Below are positions 24,507 through 35,398 of a stretch of DNA of 64,000 nucleotides, in pieces. A model generated the notes under the pieces. It was not told the origin of the DNA and made no database searches. It was given only the letters and a program-made list of their open reading frames with translations. Each line of letters opens with the position of its first letter. Position 1 is the stretch's first letter. A program made the translations under genes and the position numbers. This stretch comes from Serpula lacrymans var. lacrymans S7.9 (lineage: Eukaryota; Basidiomycota; Agaricomycetes; Boletales; Serpulaceae): positions 1,183,577-1,247,576 of the forward strand of contig NW_006763294.1 of the NCBI RefSeq assembly GCF_000218685.1. The letters are read 5' to 3'.

Positions 24507-26329
24507 TTATCGATCTACCCAGGGCAAGCTTGTCATTTCCCACTGGCGGGCATCATGATGGATGGGAGGAAGGGATATGATAGTCGGAATATTATCCTTC
24601 GAGCGATCATCCACAACCTGTACAAATGTGTCAAAAGTTGAGGAAGCTCCAAGTGCTGCATGCATTTTCACCTCGGATCCTCCTATACGAATGTCTGATG
24701 ACAAAACTCTCTCTAAGGGCATGGCACTTTGGCGGTGTAAAGGTAATATTTCTGGATTATGGAAAGGCCTAGGCGTAGCATTTAAGTCGTTATCATTGGA
24801 GCCCTCAATTTCGCCACCATGACCATCAAAAAGTAATGTTGATACTTGACAGTGATTAGACGAATTTTGGATAAGGATACGAGCATTCAAAGAAGCCAAA
24901 AGGCAATTGGCATATCTGACAGAAAAGTATGAGCATAAATACATGCAACATGGAAATCAAGAGTACAATGCCGACAGAAAAGTAAAGCTGACAATTCCAT
25001 GTCAGTAACAATGACTTATGCAGTGGAGTTAAAACGTACATTGAATAATAAGACCAGAAGTTCACGAATAAGAACACTGCTGCTATCAAGGTCACTGCAA
25101 CAGTGACCATTCCTGTTTCAATGGTCAATTTCACCAATTTCACGACGAGAAACTGAGTCCTTTTGAATTTTGTGCCCGATTTCTTCTTTAGAAGCTGCAG
25201 CTCCCATATTAGATGACTGGAACAACAAGGGGAAATGGTCACGGACCAGTCTTATGGTGTGAATAGTGATGATAATATCACAAAGGCAACTACCTATCAC
25301 CCAGGTCTGATATAAATGAGGTCAGCATCGACGGAGTTTCTAGCGATTGCTGGAATCAATATACACTACTTATAGCGTGCGCAATAGTAAGTCCAACATC
25401 CTGCCCCCCTGGATGGATAAGCTATAGCATTGTTATTAAGAAGCGCATCAGCCAACAAGAACTAAAATAAAAAAGGCATTCGCCACTCACAGTCAACCCT
25501 TCAACTACAGCAAACGAAAACTGCACGAGTGACAACTGTGTCACAAGACATCAGTATAGAAGTTAAAAACTATTAGCGTAAGATTGAACGGTTAGTGTAA
25601 CATACCAACATTGCCACACACGGCACGACAAGAGACTTAGCCATGATCCAGATCCTCCAGCAATAAAAAGTGTGAACCAAAGAGGCGACTGTAATACGTT
25701 AATGAATATTCCTATATCCATATGAAGAGCATACTTAGTCCTGCCAGAATAATAAGTACTCCCATGGGCCATGTTACTTCGTTCACAGCCACCACACAAG
25801 CAAGACATTCCAACGATGCGCCCAGCCAGAATTGGTATACTGTGAAAGCAAAACTCAAACACTCCAAGAAAGCGATACACCATACTTAAAGAAGTCAAGC
25901 ATGATTTAGCATTGATAGGCTTGTAATAGAGATTAATACAATTCCTCACCGAATAACTTTAACCACCATAAATCATTCGTGAACCTGGTATAGTAGATGA
26001 CTGCGACATTGATTATGGACGTGTATCCGGGAACCATTCAATTTAATACTCACAGCATTGCATGATCAGAATACCAAAGGACACGAAACCTAACATGTAC
26101 CCAATGACCTTGATGGCACATATCAGACAACTAACCACAATGATGCTATGAATATAGATCTACAAAGAACTCAGACCTGGAAATTGTGACTATTTGTCAG
26201 ATAAACAATCACAATACCAGTGGGTAACCTTACTGATGCGGATCTATATGAGGATAATGCGAGCTATATGCCGAATAAGCAGGGTGCTATACGAAGAATC
26301 AGAGAAACTTGCGATGTGTTAGAACTCAT
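24507..26329 (-). CDS. DUF6534-type 7-TM protein, copy C
   Basis: Best preserved of the three clustered copies. Exons read YMLGFVSFGILIMQC, FIYYTRFTNDLWWLKLF, WCIAFLECLSFAFTVYQFWL, VHTFYCWRIWIMAKSLVV, LSLVQFSFAVVEGLT, CLCDIIITIHTIRL, FLVVKLVKLTIETGMVTVAV and RYANCLLASLNARILI, with a tail that ends ARQWEMTSLPWVDR. The phases of the introns I checked agree with copy D. Only the first exon is doubtful: the start codon used by copy B is lost here, a downstream ATG (26327-26329) remains, and the first donor is a weak GTTTCT. The N-terminus may therefore be altered. Function of the family is unknown. Confidence 0.65.
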
Positions 26330-27190
26330 CGTTAGAGAGCTTGAGTTCCACGAAATGTGTAGAAAGTAATCGCGCGAGAAAGTGTTTAACTGGGTCGTCT
26401 TTACGAGGAATAAGACAGACACCTGAAATGGACCTATATATTTGGTAGTTGTTAGGATGTAACTACAACTGTGATGGACGAATCATGATGTCGCGGTGTG
26501 GACAGCATGTCTTCAAGCACAGGAGACTGTATTGCTCGAGGATTGATGCTCATTGGAACCGAACCGTGATGCTCGGTGACTTTGACATGGGTAGAAAGGT
26601 ATGAATAACTGTCCAATTAGGTAGTTTTTGTGTGTGATGGAAAAGCCGCTGCGTACCTGTGCTGCTGCGATAACAGGCGTCCCTGTCTTCGACTCGGAGA
26701 GATGCGGCGAGGGCCCGCGTCATGTCAGTTGAATCCATAAATCTGCAACAAGAGCCCCACCCGAGGGGATGTAGTTATAGTCTGGGTGATATTACGACGA
26801 GACAATCAGTTGGTGTAGTATGAATCCGCAATGCTCGTCTGTCCAACGGTGTACGACGATATTCATTATGAAACTTGAACGTTGAACGACGGTATCCGCC
26901 GCGGACGGTGCCAGGGATATTTCTTTCTCAGCGTCAGCACTAAGGCTTTGCCGCGGTTAACCGTAGTAACTGTAACTCAGACAGGAAAATCTCTACCAAA
27001 CATGCTTCATCGCTTACTATCATAGGCTACCGCAAGGTGTGCATGCTACCGCAGTGCGCATTCTTCAATTTCTGTAAGCTTGTAAAGCTAAGCTGGTAAC
27101 AAGTAAACAGCACAAACTAGACTGATATCCACTAAGGACGCTAAACGTCCTCAAATTACACAAGGTACCCAGACAAGAGCTGCGAAGATA
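26330..27190. other. Intergenic, promoters of copy C and of the IMPACT-like gene
   Basis: About 860 bp without a recognisable gene; divergent arrangement. Confidence 0.5.
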
Positions 27191-28020
27191 ATGTCAAATC
27201 TGGACTCATTTGTACAGTCGTCTCGACCACCACCAAAAGCTGTTGCTACTTCCCAAGAACTTCGTGACCGGGGTTCCATCTTCGTAGGCAATGTCTACCG
27301 TGCCACTTCACCAGAGGAAGCTCGAGCTGCTGTCCGCCACCAGAAGCTCGTTATGCACGCTGATAAACCCGCATATGAAATATCTGCATGGAGGTGCATG
27401 GTCTTAAAGCATGGTAAAACGGGATTGGAAGGCCCAGATGATTTCGAGCTGAAAGTCGGAAGCGATGACGACGGGGAGCAATGGGGCGGCAACAAAGTCC
27501 TCAAAACTATGCATTCAGAAGGGCTTATCGACGCTGTTGTAATTGTTAGCCGATGGTAAGCATTCTTTTCAAACGGTAATATTAGCACCTCATTATGATG
27601 CCATGTCCCCTTAATAGGTACGGAGGGACCATGCTTGGTCCCGCTCGATTTACGCATATCGAAACATGTGTTCGCGAAGTATCTCGTACCTTCAAGCGGC
27701 TAGAAGAAATGGAAGAATGCATATCTACGCTTACCACACTTGATGACCTACTCGCTGATCTGCGCAGCGAACTGAACTCGATTTCTTCCACAAGTACAGA
27801 TACCATTCCGTTTTCATCACCCCAAGAATCGTCTCTCGATACTTTGAAAAGCGCGCGCATAGCGGAGATTAAGAAGGCGATTAAACCTGATTATTCTGCA
27901 ATGCAGAAAGACGTGGATCTCGCAAAAGCAAGGAGGCTTATTACTGCGAGAGAAAATGCTATCAAAAGCGTCAAGACTCTCTTAACGAGGAAAAATTCAG
28001 CAGAACATATATCCACCTGA
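27191..28020 (+). CDS. IMPACT/UPF0029-domain protein, YIH1-like but without RWD
   Basis: Two exons (27191-27555, 27618-28020) give 255 residues. The N-terminal 145 residues carry the UPF0029 fold: FVGNVYRATSPEEARAAV, ISAWRCMVLKHG, GLIDAVVIVSRWYGGTMLGP and ARFTHIETCVREV. The intron splits the Trp codon of SRWYGG. The C-terminal 100 residues are helical (EEMEECISTLTTLDDLLADL, AKARRLITARENAIKS), probably coiled coil. Yih1/IMPACT proteins regulate the Gcn1-Gcn2 starvation pathway through an N-terminal RWD domain. This protein has no RWD and starts right at the UPF0029 domain, so a Gcn1 role should not be assumed. Confidence 0.85.
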
Positions 28021-28343
28021 TGCACAAGCTCAGATTTTGGACCATCTACCTTCTTGTCGGGGATGCGCGCTACCAATAATACCCCCTCCCGGATAATTAA
28101 CCTATCCAATGTTAATCGACACACCATTCACTGTTGGCTACGCAATAATAAAAGGCAAACAATGTGAAATTTAGGTCCGATTCAGATTACCTACGGGTCT
28201 GGGTCTCAGCACCTCTTAAATGTGACAACAACAGACAATATATATACTCAGCATCAGCTATAAATCGTGAATTTTCTGGGTAACCTCTATAGTCGCATGG
28301 TCGTATTTCTTTCAGTGCGGCAGTCCACCTTTCTAGAGAGCCA
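28021..28343. other. Intergenic, no gene recognised
   Basis: 323 bp with no clear motif; presumably 3' flank of the IMPACT-like gene and promoter of the secreted protein. Confidence 0.45.
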
Positions 28344-28883
28344 ATGCTCTTCCTACAATATTTCCTTTCAGCTCCCTCCGTCTTCTGCACACTTGCATTA
28401 GGTGCTTTCGTATTTGCTGCACCATTTTTTCCCCTCAAAGAGCCGAGTGCTGCTGGTGCCTCTGTGATACACCTAAATGGATGCTTAAAGACGTTCTTGA
28501 CCAACTCAGCATCCTCCGCAAGAAATCTGTCTATCCCCACTCAATCCCTCATCGATCCTCGACGGGTCACTAATGGCCTTGTAGAAGACACTGCATACAT
28601 ATATGCTGTCACTGCTCCGCTCGACGTCGGTGTTGTTGATCCAAGAAAACTCATTGGAAATCCCTGACAACCCAGAAAGTGGCAGCCCCTTTAAGCCGCT
28701 CGTGCCGGACACCATTTCTGCCATTCTCCAATCCATTGAAGGGATCATTGCCTGTCATGATGTTTATATGGCCACCTTGATGGCTATCATCAAATACGTG
28801 TGTCTGCTTACTTGGTCATTCTATTGTTGTTGGCCTCTGACTACTGTACCTTTCAGATGAAGTCTGTACTCAAATATGCTTGA
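28344..28883 (+). CDS. Small secreted hydrophobic protein, reading frame uncertain
   Basis: An ATG at 28344 opens a frame with a strong signal peptide (LALGAFVFAAPF) followed by SVIHLNGCLKTFLTNSASSA. Further on, in another frame, SPFKPLVPDTISAILQSIEG and YMATLMAIIKY are read. A clean intron (28798-28856) leads to the end MKSVLKYA. The two parts together resemble small secreted basidiomycete proteins of about 150-180 residues with amphipathic helices. Between about 28560 and 28650 the frame must change; either a poorly marked intron (for example a donor near 28564) or a frameshift. I recognise no function. Confidence 0.45.
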
Positions 28884-29481
28884 AGTATCATGGATGCCGT
28901 CTTATCTTAACACCTTTGTTGAATACTGTCTCCGTCATCTTTTGTGTATCGTGTGGTTGTTGCTGGTGGAAAAATCAACCACATTTTCGCATTATAAAGT
29001 GACTTGAATCACCGAGAATCATGATGGTCAGTAGTCTAGTAAGTCGGATCTCCCAGAATTTGGTTTCAAATAAGTCTTGTTTAAAACTATCTGGTTGTGA
29101 TTGATATTCCGCTTCCTGTTTGAAAAGCACCGACGTTTTTAAGGATGAGACACCCTCCGGCATGTTGGATATCGTGAAGCTGATTCTACAAAGCTGAAAA
29201 CTTCCCTTCGTGATCAATCTGCTCGTAAGGGTGACTGCTGTCCTCTACACCGAGAAAATTTGTCTAATACCTAACAGTAGGATTAAAAACAAACTTCATT
29301 TTCTGCGAGCGTCTGTCGATCGAATGGAGCCTGCTGATTGTGTGCGGCAGGATTACCGAATTCTATGGTAAACTACAGGGACGCGTTTGCCAGCAGCTCC
29401 TTGAATTTGCGCCAGGCGATATACTGTAGAAAATATTGGTTATTACCCATGCTAGCTCTCGTCTGCGGCTGACCACGATAT
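28884..29481. other. Intergenic between convergent genes
   Basis: About 600 bp with no gene recognised on either strand. Confidence 0.45.
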
Positions 29482-30598
29482 CTAGCCCCCCATTAGCGTT
29501 GTAAGAACTCTCGCAACTTCCTCGGCAGCTTCCTTCACAATGACCTTATCTTTCTCTCTAACTCGACTCAATATCCGTCCTTCGAATTTATCTGGGTGGA
29601 ATCGAAGCATTGTCTCTCTAAGTTTCTCCTTCCTCTCCTTACGCTCCCGCTCGTCTGGAGGCAAACCCACTCCAACCTCCCGTGCCAGAGCAGCTGTCGT
29701 CGAGACAGGTATAAGAAAGGCGGATATTTCCTGTGCTGTCAGGCCTTCCACAGATATCACTGCACTCGCCCGAGACTTGCTTTCAGCAGGTAGTCGGACA
29801 GAGAATGACGGCCAGGGTATATCCTCGAACACCAACGATTCATTTCCTTCCAACAACACTTTCCACCGCCGATCATATTCCAGTCTATATTCGCGATTTT
29901 TCCGTCTGTCTTTGTCCCGCTTCTTCCGTCTCCTTGCTTCCTCTGCAGCTTTTTCAAGTCGCTTCGTCTCTGCTTTCAGTTCTGCATCGCGAGCACGTCG
30001 AGCAACTCTTTCGCTTTCTTTGCGAGCCTGCTCTTCGAATTCATGGGCATGAGTTTTCCTGTACGTTACATGAGCTAGAGCTCCAGAAGCATTCTGTGGA
30101 AATGAAAACTTACCTCCACATTCCCTCTCTTATCCACTCTGCATACTCGTCGTCATCCATGAATTTTGGGTCTGTCGCGGGCTCATTATTTGGATAGCCA
30201 TCATATGTCCCGCCTGCTCTCCAGCGATGAGGGACATGTGCATAGTCGTTGAACCTCGCTTCTACAGAATCCAAACGCTCATCGTCTCCATATGCACCCC
30301 ACATCTTCTCTCTAAACCGTTCCTCCTCCACTTGTGCACGTATCTCGTCGTAGTCAGGTTTGTGTGCGGATGACGAAGGTTCTGGAGGTGGAGGGCCATA
30401 TGAAACGTCGCTGTCGTCGTCGTCTACGTTGACAGGCGTCCGACGACGTTTACGGTCAGAAGAGCCATGACGAGAGTCTGAGTCGTGGTCGTCGCTCACA
30501 GTGTGCGATTTATGGGCCCTTCGTGCAGCTTTTCGGGCTTTCCGTCGTGCTCGCTCTGCTTCTTCTGCAGGAGTGCGCTTGAGGTGTAGTTTAGTCAT
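29482..30598 (-). CDS. NF-kappa-B inhibitor-like protein 1 homologue (NFKBIL1-like)
   Basis: Two exons (30114-30598, 29482-30058; 55-nt intron splitting an Arg codon) give 353 residues. The N-terminus is basic (RRKARKAARRAHKSH) and then acidic; the middle is a long charged helix (about 165-215, ARKESERVARRARDAEL, EEARRRKKRDKDRRKNREYR). The C-terminus has the conserved ETMLRFHPDKFEGRIL and a helix to the end, as in fungal and animal NFKBIL1-like proteins, where LRFHPD resembles a J-domain helix. Animal NFKBIL1 carries ankyrin repeats and is linked to RNA processing; the fungal form lacks ankyrins. A nuclear role is likely from the basic segments (inference). Confidence 0.75.
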
Positions 30599-31078
30599 TA
30601 TCCATAGGGCCTAGAGTTTTTAGAGGGCACTGATGATCCTACTTGATGAATTGCGACGTTGTTGTAGGTCCCAGCCCCCCACCGAAGATATTGTGCAAGT
30701 GTAAAGTAAAGGAAGCTGAGATGGTGCACTAAGGAGACTTATACCGGAGGAGATCAGGTTGGCGCCGCTGTGTTTATAACTACATCGGTAGTCTCCGAAA
30801 AGACTCCCGGTGGTCCCTTCAGATTTTGACTCTGTTCAGCTTCAGGCATTAACGAAATATTTGTGGTGTTACTTCGCAACTCCATATTTCACAACCAATG
30901 CCTCCCATTTACTAAACTACATGTACTGGTCTCAATCCCATACTGACATTTTAGAAAATTTGGAATGCGAGTCGATGCTACCTGCAGATATCTTTACATA
31001 TTAGGATTTTCCAAGGTTACCAACAACATCAACACCGTAAAGATAACCTAGTAGCGCATACTTCTCTCTGACATCCGC
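30599..31078. other. Intergenic, no gene recognised
   Basis: 480 bp containing the promoter of the NFKBIL1-like gene and the 3' flank of the repeat protein. Confidence 0.5.
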
Positions 31079-33111
31079 CTAGTACACCAGCTCACTATCT
31101 CTCTTGAAAATGCTCGAGAGATTGAAAGATGGTAAGTCGTCAATGACAGAACCAGCATCCTGTAGGATGGGTTTGAGTCCACTAAGCGAGATATCGCTGT
31201 TATCCGCCACCGTTTCACCATCGTCTCTCCTGAAAATGCTGGAAAGATTGAAAGATGGCAAGTCGCCAAGGACTGACCCCGCATCTTTCAGGATAGGCTT
31301 GAGTCCACTAAGCGAGATATCGCTGTTATCCGCCACCGTTTCATCGTCGTCTCTCCTGAAAATGCTGGAAAAATTGAAAGATGGCAAGTCGCCAAGGACT
31401 GACCCCGCATCTTTCAGGATAGGCTTGAGTCCACTAAGCGAGATATCGCTGTTATCTGCCACCGTTTCATCGTCGTCTCTCCTGAAAATGCTGGAAAAAT
31501 TGAAAGATGGCAAGTCGCCAAGGACCGACCCCGCATCTTTTATGATAGGCTTGAGTCCACTGAGCGAAATGTCGCTGTTATACGCCACCGTTTCATCGTC
31601 GTCTCTCCTGAAAATGCTGGAAAAATTGAAAGATGGCAAGTCGCCAAGGACCGACCCCGCATCTTTTATGATAGGCTTGAGTCCACTGAGCGAAATGTCG
31701 CTGTTATACGCCACCGTTTCATCGTCGTCTCTCCTGAAAATGCTCGACAGATTGAAAGACGGCAAGTCGCCAAGGACTGACCCCGCATCTTTCAGGATAG
31801 GCTTGAGTCCACTAAGCGAGATATCGCTGTTATCCGCCACCGTTTCATCGTCGTCTCTCCTGAAAATGCTGGAAAAATTGAAAGATGGCAAGTCGCCAAG
31901 GACTGACCCCGCATCTTTCAGGATAGGCTTGAGTCCACTAAGCGAGATATCGCTGTTATCTGCCACCGTTTCATCGTCGTCTCTCCTGAAAATGCTCGAC
32001 AGATTGAAAGACGGCAAGTCGCCAAGGACCGACCCCGCATCTTTTATGATAGGCTTGAGTCCACTGAGCGAAATATCGCTGTTATCTGCCACCGTTCCAT
32101 CGTCGTCTCTCCTGAAAATGCTGGAAAAATTGAAAGATGGCAAGTCACCAAGGACCGACCCCGCATCTTTTATGATAGGCTTGAGTCCACTAAGCGAAAT
32201 ATCGCTGTTATCCGCCACCGTTCCATCGTCGTCTCTCCTGAAAATGCTGGAAAGATTGAAAGATGGCAAGTCGCCAAGGACCGACCCCGCATCCTTCAAG
32301 ATAGGCTTGAGTCCACTAAGCGAAATATCGCTGTTATCTGCCACCGTTTCACCATCGTCTCTCCTGAAAATGCTGGAAAGATTGAAAGATGGCAAGTCGC
32401 CAAGGACCGACCCCGCATCTTTTATGATAGGCTTGAGTCCACTCAGCGAAATATCGCTGTTATCTGCCACAGTTCCATCGTCGTCTCTCCTGAAAATGCT
32501 CGAGAGATTGAAGTCGCCTGCTCCTTTCAGGATAGGCTCGAGTCCAGAAAGTGAGAAATCGCTATTGTCCGCCACCGATTCGTCACGTCTCTGAACGCTA
32601 TTCACGTATTTCGCGATTGCAAGGAGCGATCTGATTTGTTGCGCAGCTTCGTTGACGTCGCGTTGCTTTCGGGAATCGGTATTAGATGACGATGTAGACC
32701 CAGCAGTGATACCCGTCGCCACGTCACCCGACGATATCTTTGGCGTAGTGAGCTTACGCCTGCCAAGACGCGACGAAGTAGATGTGTGCCCTGCCCTCTT
32801 CCGTATAGAATCGGCCTCGGATGTAGTTAAACTGATATATAAAATTAGCATCAAGTATTTCGTATACTAACTATGACTTACTTGAAAGGACGAGGGAGCG
32901 AACCGGGTACTGAGGGAACCTGTCCTACTGTAACCTTGTTGAAAGCCCCCGTCGAAAACGCGGACGATGTGTCACCGCTATGAGGATAAACATAAGTAAG
33001 TTTATCTCGCGCAAAACAAATTAGAATAACCCACTTTATAGGAGCCGCGACTACTGACAGAGTAGTAGCGGCGACAGCCATTGCCACGGTCAAAATGCTG
33101 GTCGGTACCAT
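31079..33111 (-). CDS. Secreted repeat precursor with dibasic (Kex2-type) sites, KEP-like
   Basis: Three exons (33035-33111, 32882-32977, 31079-32831) encode 641 residues. The signal peptide is MVPTSILTVAMAVAATTLSV, with cleavage expected near VVA-AP. A linker of about 170 residues has dibasic sites (SIRKR, RLGRR, SVQRR). Then comes one shortened unit of 33 residues and eleven units of 42 residues. Each unit begins DDDETVADNSDISLSGLKP, continues KDAGSVLGDLPSFN[LF]SS and ends IFRR (IFKR in the last), followed by DSELVY. Repeated peptides separated by KR/RR behind a signal peptide define Kex2-processed repeat proteins, which include the Ustilago repellent Rep1 and fungal peptide precursors. Processing would release about a dozen near-identical 40-residue peptides with an acidic head and a hydrophobic end. 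They have no Cys and lack the Tyr-rich core of dikaritin-type RiPPs. A surface or repellent peptide is my preferred guess. Confidence 0.85.
31100..32584 (-). repeat. Tandem 126-bp coding repeat, 11 full units plus one 99-bp unit
   Basis: Period is 126 bp (42 codons). Units are nearly identical in DNA, with scattered synonymous and few amino-acid changes (ETVADN/ETVAYN/GTVADN, FNLSS/FNFSS, KPILKD/KPIIKD). Two neighbouring units share the rare AYN variant, which points to recent unit duplication or conversion. The first unit lacks nine codons and the last is the most diverged. Confidence 0.95.
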
Positions 33112-34684
33112 GTTGATTTAAGTTATAAATGTTAGGGAGATAGGCCACGAAAAGAAAAAGGAAGGAATCAAAAAGAGATAACGAATGTCTGAGAACGAAT
33201 AAAACAAAGGCTGCATCGATGGTGAGACTGACGGAAGCGGCATATGCAGAGGAGTCACTTACTAGCCAGTACCTATTGAGCCACAAAAAGGAAGTAGAGA
33301 AGGCTGAGGATACAAGATGTGATGAAGGGCATTATATACTGTTCAGCACTTTCGGTCACAAACGTTCACATCATGATAGGGCTTTCGGGAGCCGCAAGTG
33401 TGTGTTTCATCTATCGCAGCTTGAAACAGCAGCTCGCACTTCTATGTGGGCGTTTCACGATGGACCACTGTCGATGCGCTGATGTATCTGTTCCTGGACA
33501 TGATTAGTTATTCGTGTATGCTGTGGTAGACCCACACGTACATCAGTGATGCACATGCTCAAACATGGACGCACAAACTTTCTATAAGCCATCCACAACC
33601 AAGACCGCAGAGCTAGTACATCTTGGCACTCTTCACTAAATCTCTTGCAGACTTCAAAGTGATCGGCCTAGTTTCATGATGAGCGTATCACTGGCACAGG
33701 CTATTCAAAATGTGGCCCAAACATTGTTGGATAGCGATCTTGATTTCACACCTGAAATACCACACACCTGTTCCTATCCCTGCCAGCGGTCCTATCAGCA
33801 TCCCAGCAGATTATCAAGAAGAATGGTCTTAATGTGGGTCGAGCCTTTTTGCCACATCGCACTATGATTTGATGACACTAGTTGTGCTACAATCTAGCAT
33901 GTGAGGATTATGCGATTGGCTGCCGTTGGATAATAACATGAGCCGGTTCGCTCTCGCCTGTGAATATGATCATGTGTCGAAAATGGGCTCGAAGCGTGAT
34001 AAGTGCAACTGCACTCGGTGAACTGTAAGGTAAACTTAGCAATTCTGTATGTGCGATCGTAAAGTAGTGAAATTCTCACGGTTGCCGCAAAGGTTGGACT
34101 ACTGTCATATCAGTAATTAGGTTGGCAAGGGATATCTAAGGTTGGGCAGGTTCTCGGGATTGTACAGCAGCGAGGCGAACCATATCACTGTTGCAACCGA
34201 ATGTAGACGGACATCCACAAGCCACCCAAGAGGCACATCAAAATTTTATATTCGAGTATAACGAACCCTTGAAGCTACAGTAGCCATCATCAATATATTG
34301 ACGAAATCTTATAAGGCAACAACAGTATGCAAAACAAGCGTACTAATATCCGAACAGGTGGTACAAGCACATTTACACATGAAAAATCAACAGATTTTGA
34401 GTTTGCTTCCTTCCAGCCTAACTACGACGTCCGCATATGTATGCAAGTTGCGGTCACACATTCAGTCTAAAAGAGCAGTCAGTAATCTTAGAGAGAAGCC
34501 AGAACAGAACGATGATGATCAGAAGTGCAAAATTTGGCTGTATGCTCTGCCTTTCGTCAAAGCCATAGCTACGACTGGGGCGGCAAGCGAAATCATCATT
34601 ACAAGCAAATGGAAATCAACGTACCTCGACCTGAAAAAAAACAACGATATTCGATGGTATGACAAGGTCTTATAGCAGCCTTAG
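33112..34684. other. Intergenic, no gene recognised
   Basis: About 1.6 kb with only short, unsupported open frames. Left part is the promoter of the repeat precursor. Confidence 0.45.
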
Positions 34685-35290
34685 TTACACCTTGGATTTG
34701 AAGAGTCGAGAAATGTTGGCACGGATTGGATCAACAGCGCGCCGAGAAAATGCCGGAGAGAAATACAAGGACAGCCCAATGCGTAGAGGGATCAAAGCCT
34801 GTAGAAACGAGATGATGAGTTACAAACGCAGGTACTTCGCATGGAAGCAATCATGTTTCACCTTGGTGATTCCATATGCAAGCACGGCATTGGCTACGTC
34901 GCCAGCCAACCTCCCTGATAGCTGACCTGAAGAACCCTGTTCGTCGCCAACGGGCTGGCCCTTCTCGAAACCAAAGACACCGTATCTTCTCCCAACTCTG
35001 CCCGCCCATTGCTCGCCTTCATCAAGCCAACCATGTATTCGGTATCTTATCCATCCAGAAGGATGAGCGCTGTCTGCCGCGGAAGTATTGTGGGTCAAGG
35101 AATCGACTAGTTGTTCCCCAACTCCAAGTGTGCGGGCACCGTAGAAAAAGCCTACAAGAGGAACTATGGCCGTTGCTTCATGTATAATAGCAAAAGATAG
35201 AATCAAAGATGACAAAGGCGTGCCCGTCCGAACAGATAGCGCTTTGAGGGCATTTTGGTACGGAGCAAACTTGGAGTTCGAGGTGGACAT
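34685..35290 (-). CDS. Conserved fungal membrane protein, probably mitochondrial (Fmp10-like)
   Basis: Two exons (34862-35290, 34685-34798; 63-nt intron) give 180 residues. Features are ALSVRTGTPLSSLILSFAII, a membrane helix PLVGFFYGARTLG, WLDEGEQWAGRVGRRYGVFG, a second hydrophobic stretch LAGDVANAVLAYGITKALIP, and LRIGLSLYFSPAFSRRAVDP. This pattern is conserved in fungal proteins found in mitochondrial proteomes; the yeast counterpart is, I believe, Fmp10, but I am not certain. Molecular function is unknown. The start at 35290 is preferred over an in-frame alternative 27 codons upstream because the family begins near here and the neighbouring gene's start is only 108 bp away. Confidence 0.65.
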
Positions 35291-35398
35291 CTCAGAAAAT
35301 TTATGGAAAGCCACAAACCTTAACCCCAGTTTTTTTTTTCCATATACTTGAACATTTTGTTCAACTTTCAAAGTTCCTGAACTAGGTATACTTCTTGG

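Noticed and set aside
31104..32594. Long plus-strand open frame (496 codons) as a gene
   Set aside because: It is the antisense shadow of the repeat array. The minus strand has the signal peptide, introns and Kex2 sites, and a periodic unit open on both strands explains the length.
31079..33111. Dikaritin-type RiPP cluster (ustiloxin/phomopsin-like)
   Set aside because: No UstYa-type oxidase, peptidase or methyltransferase gene is adjacent, and the repeat unit lacks a Tyr-containing core.
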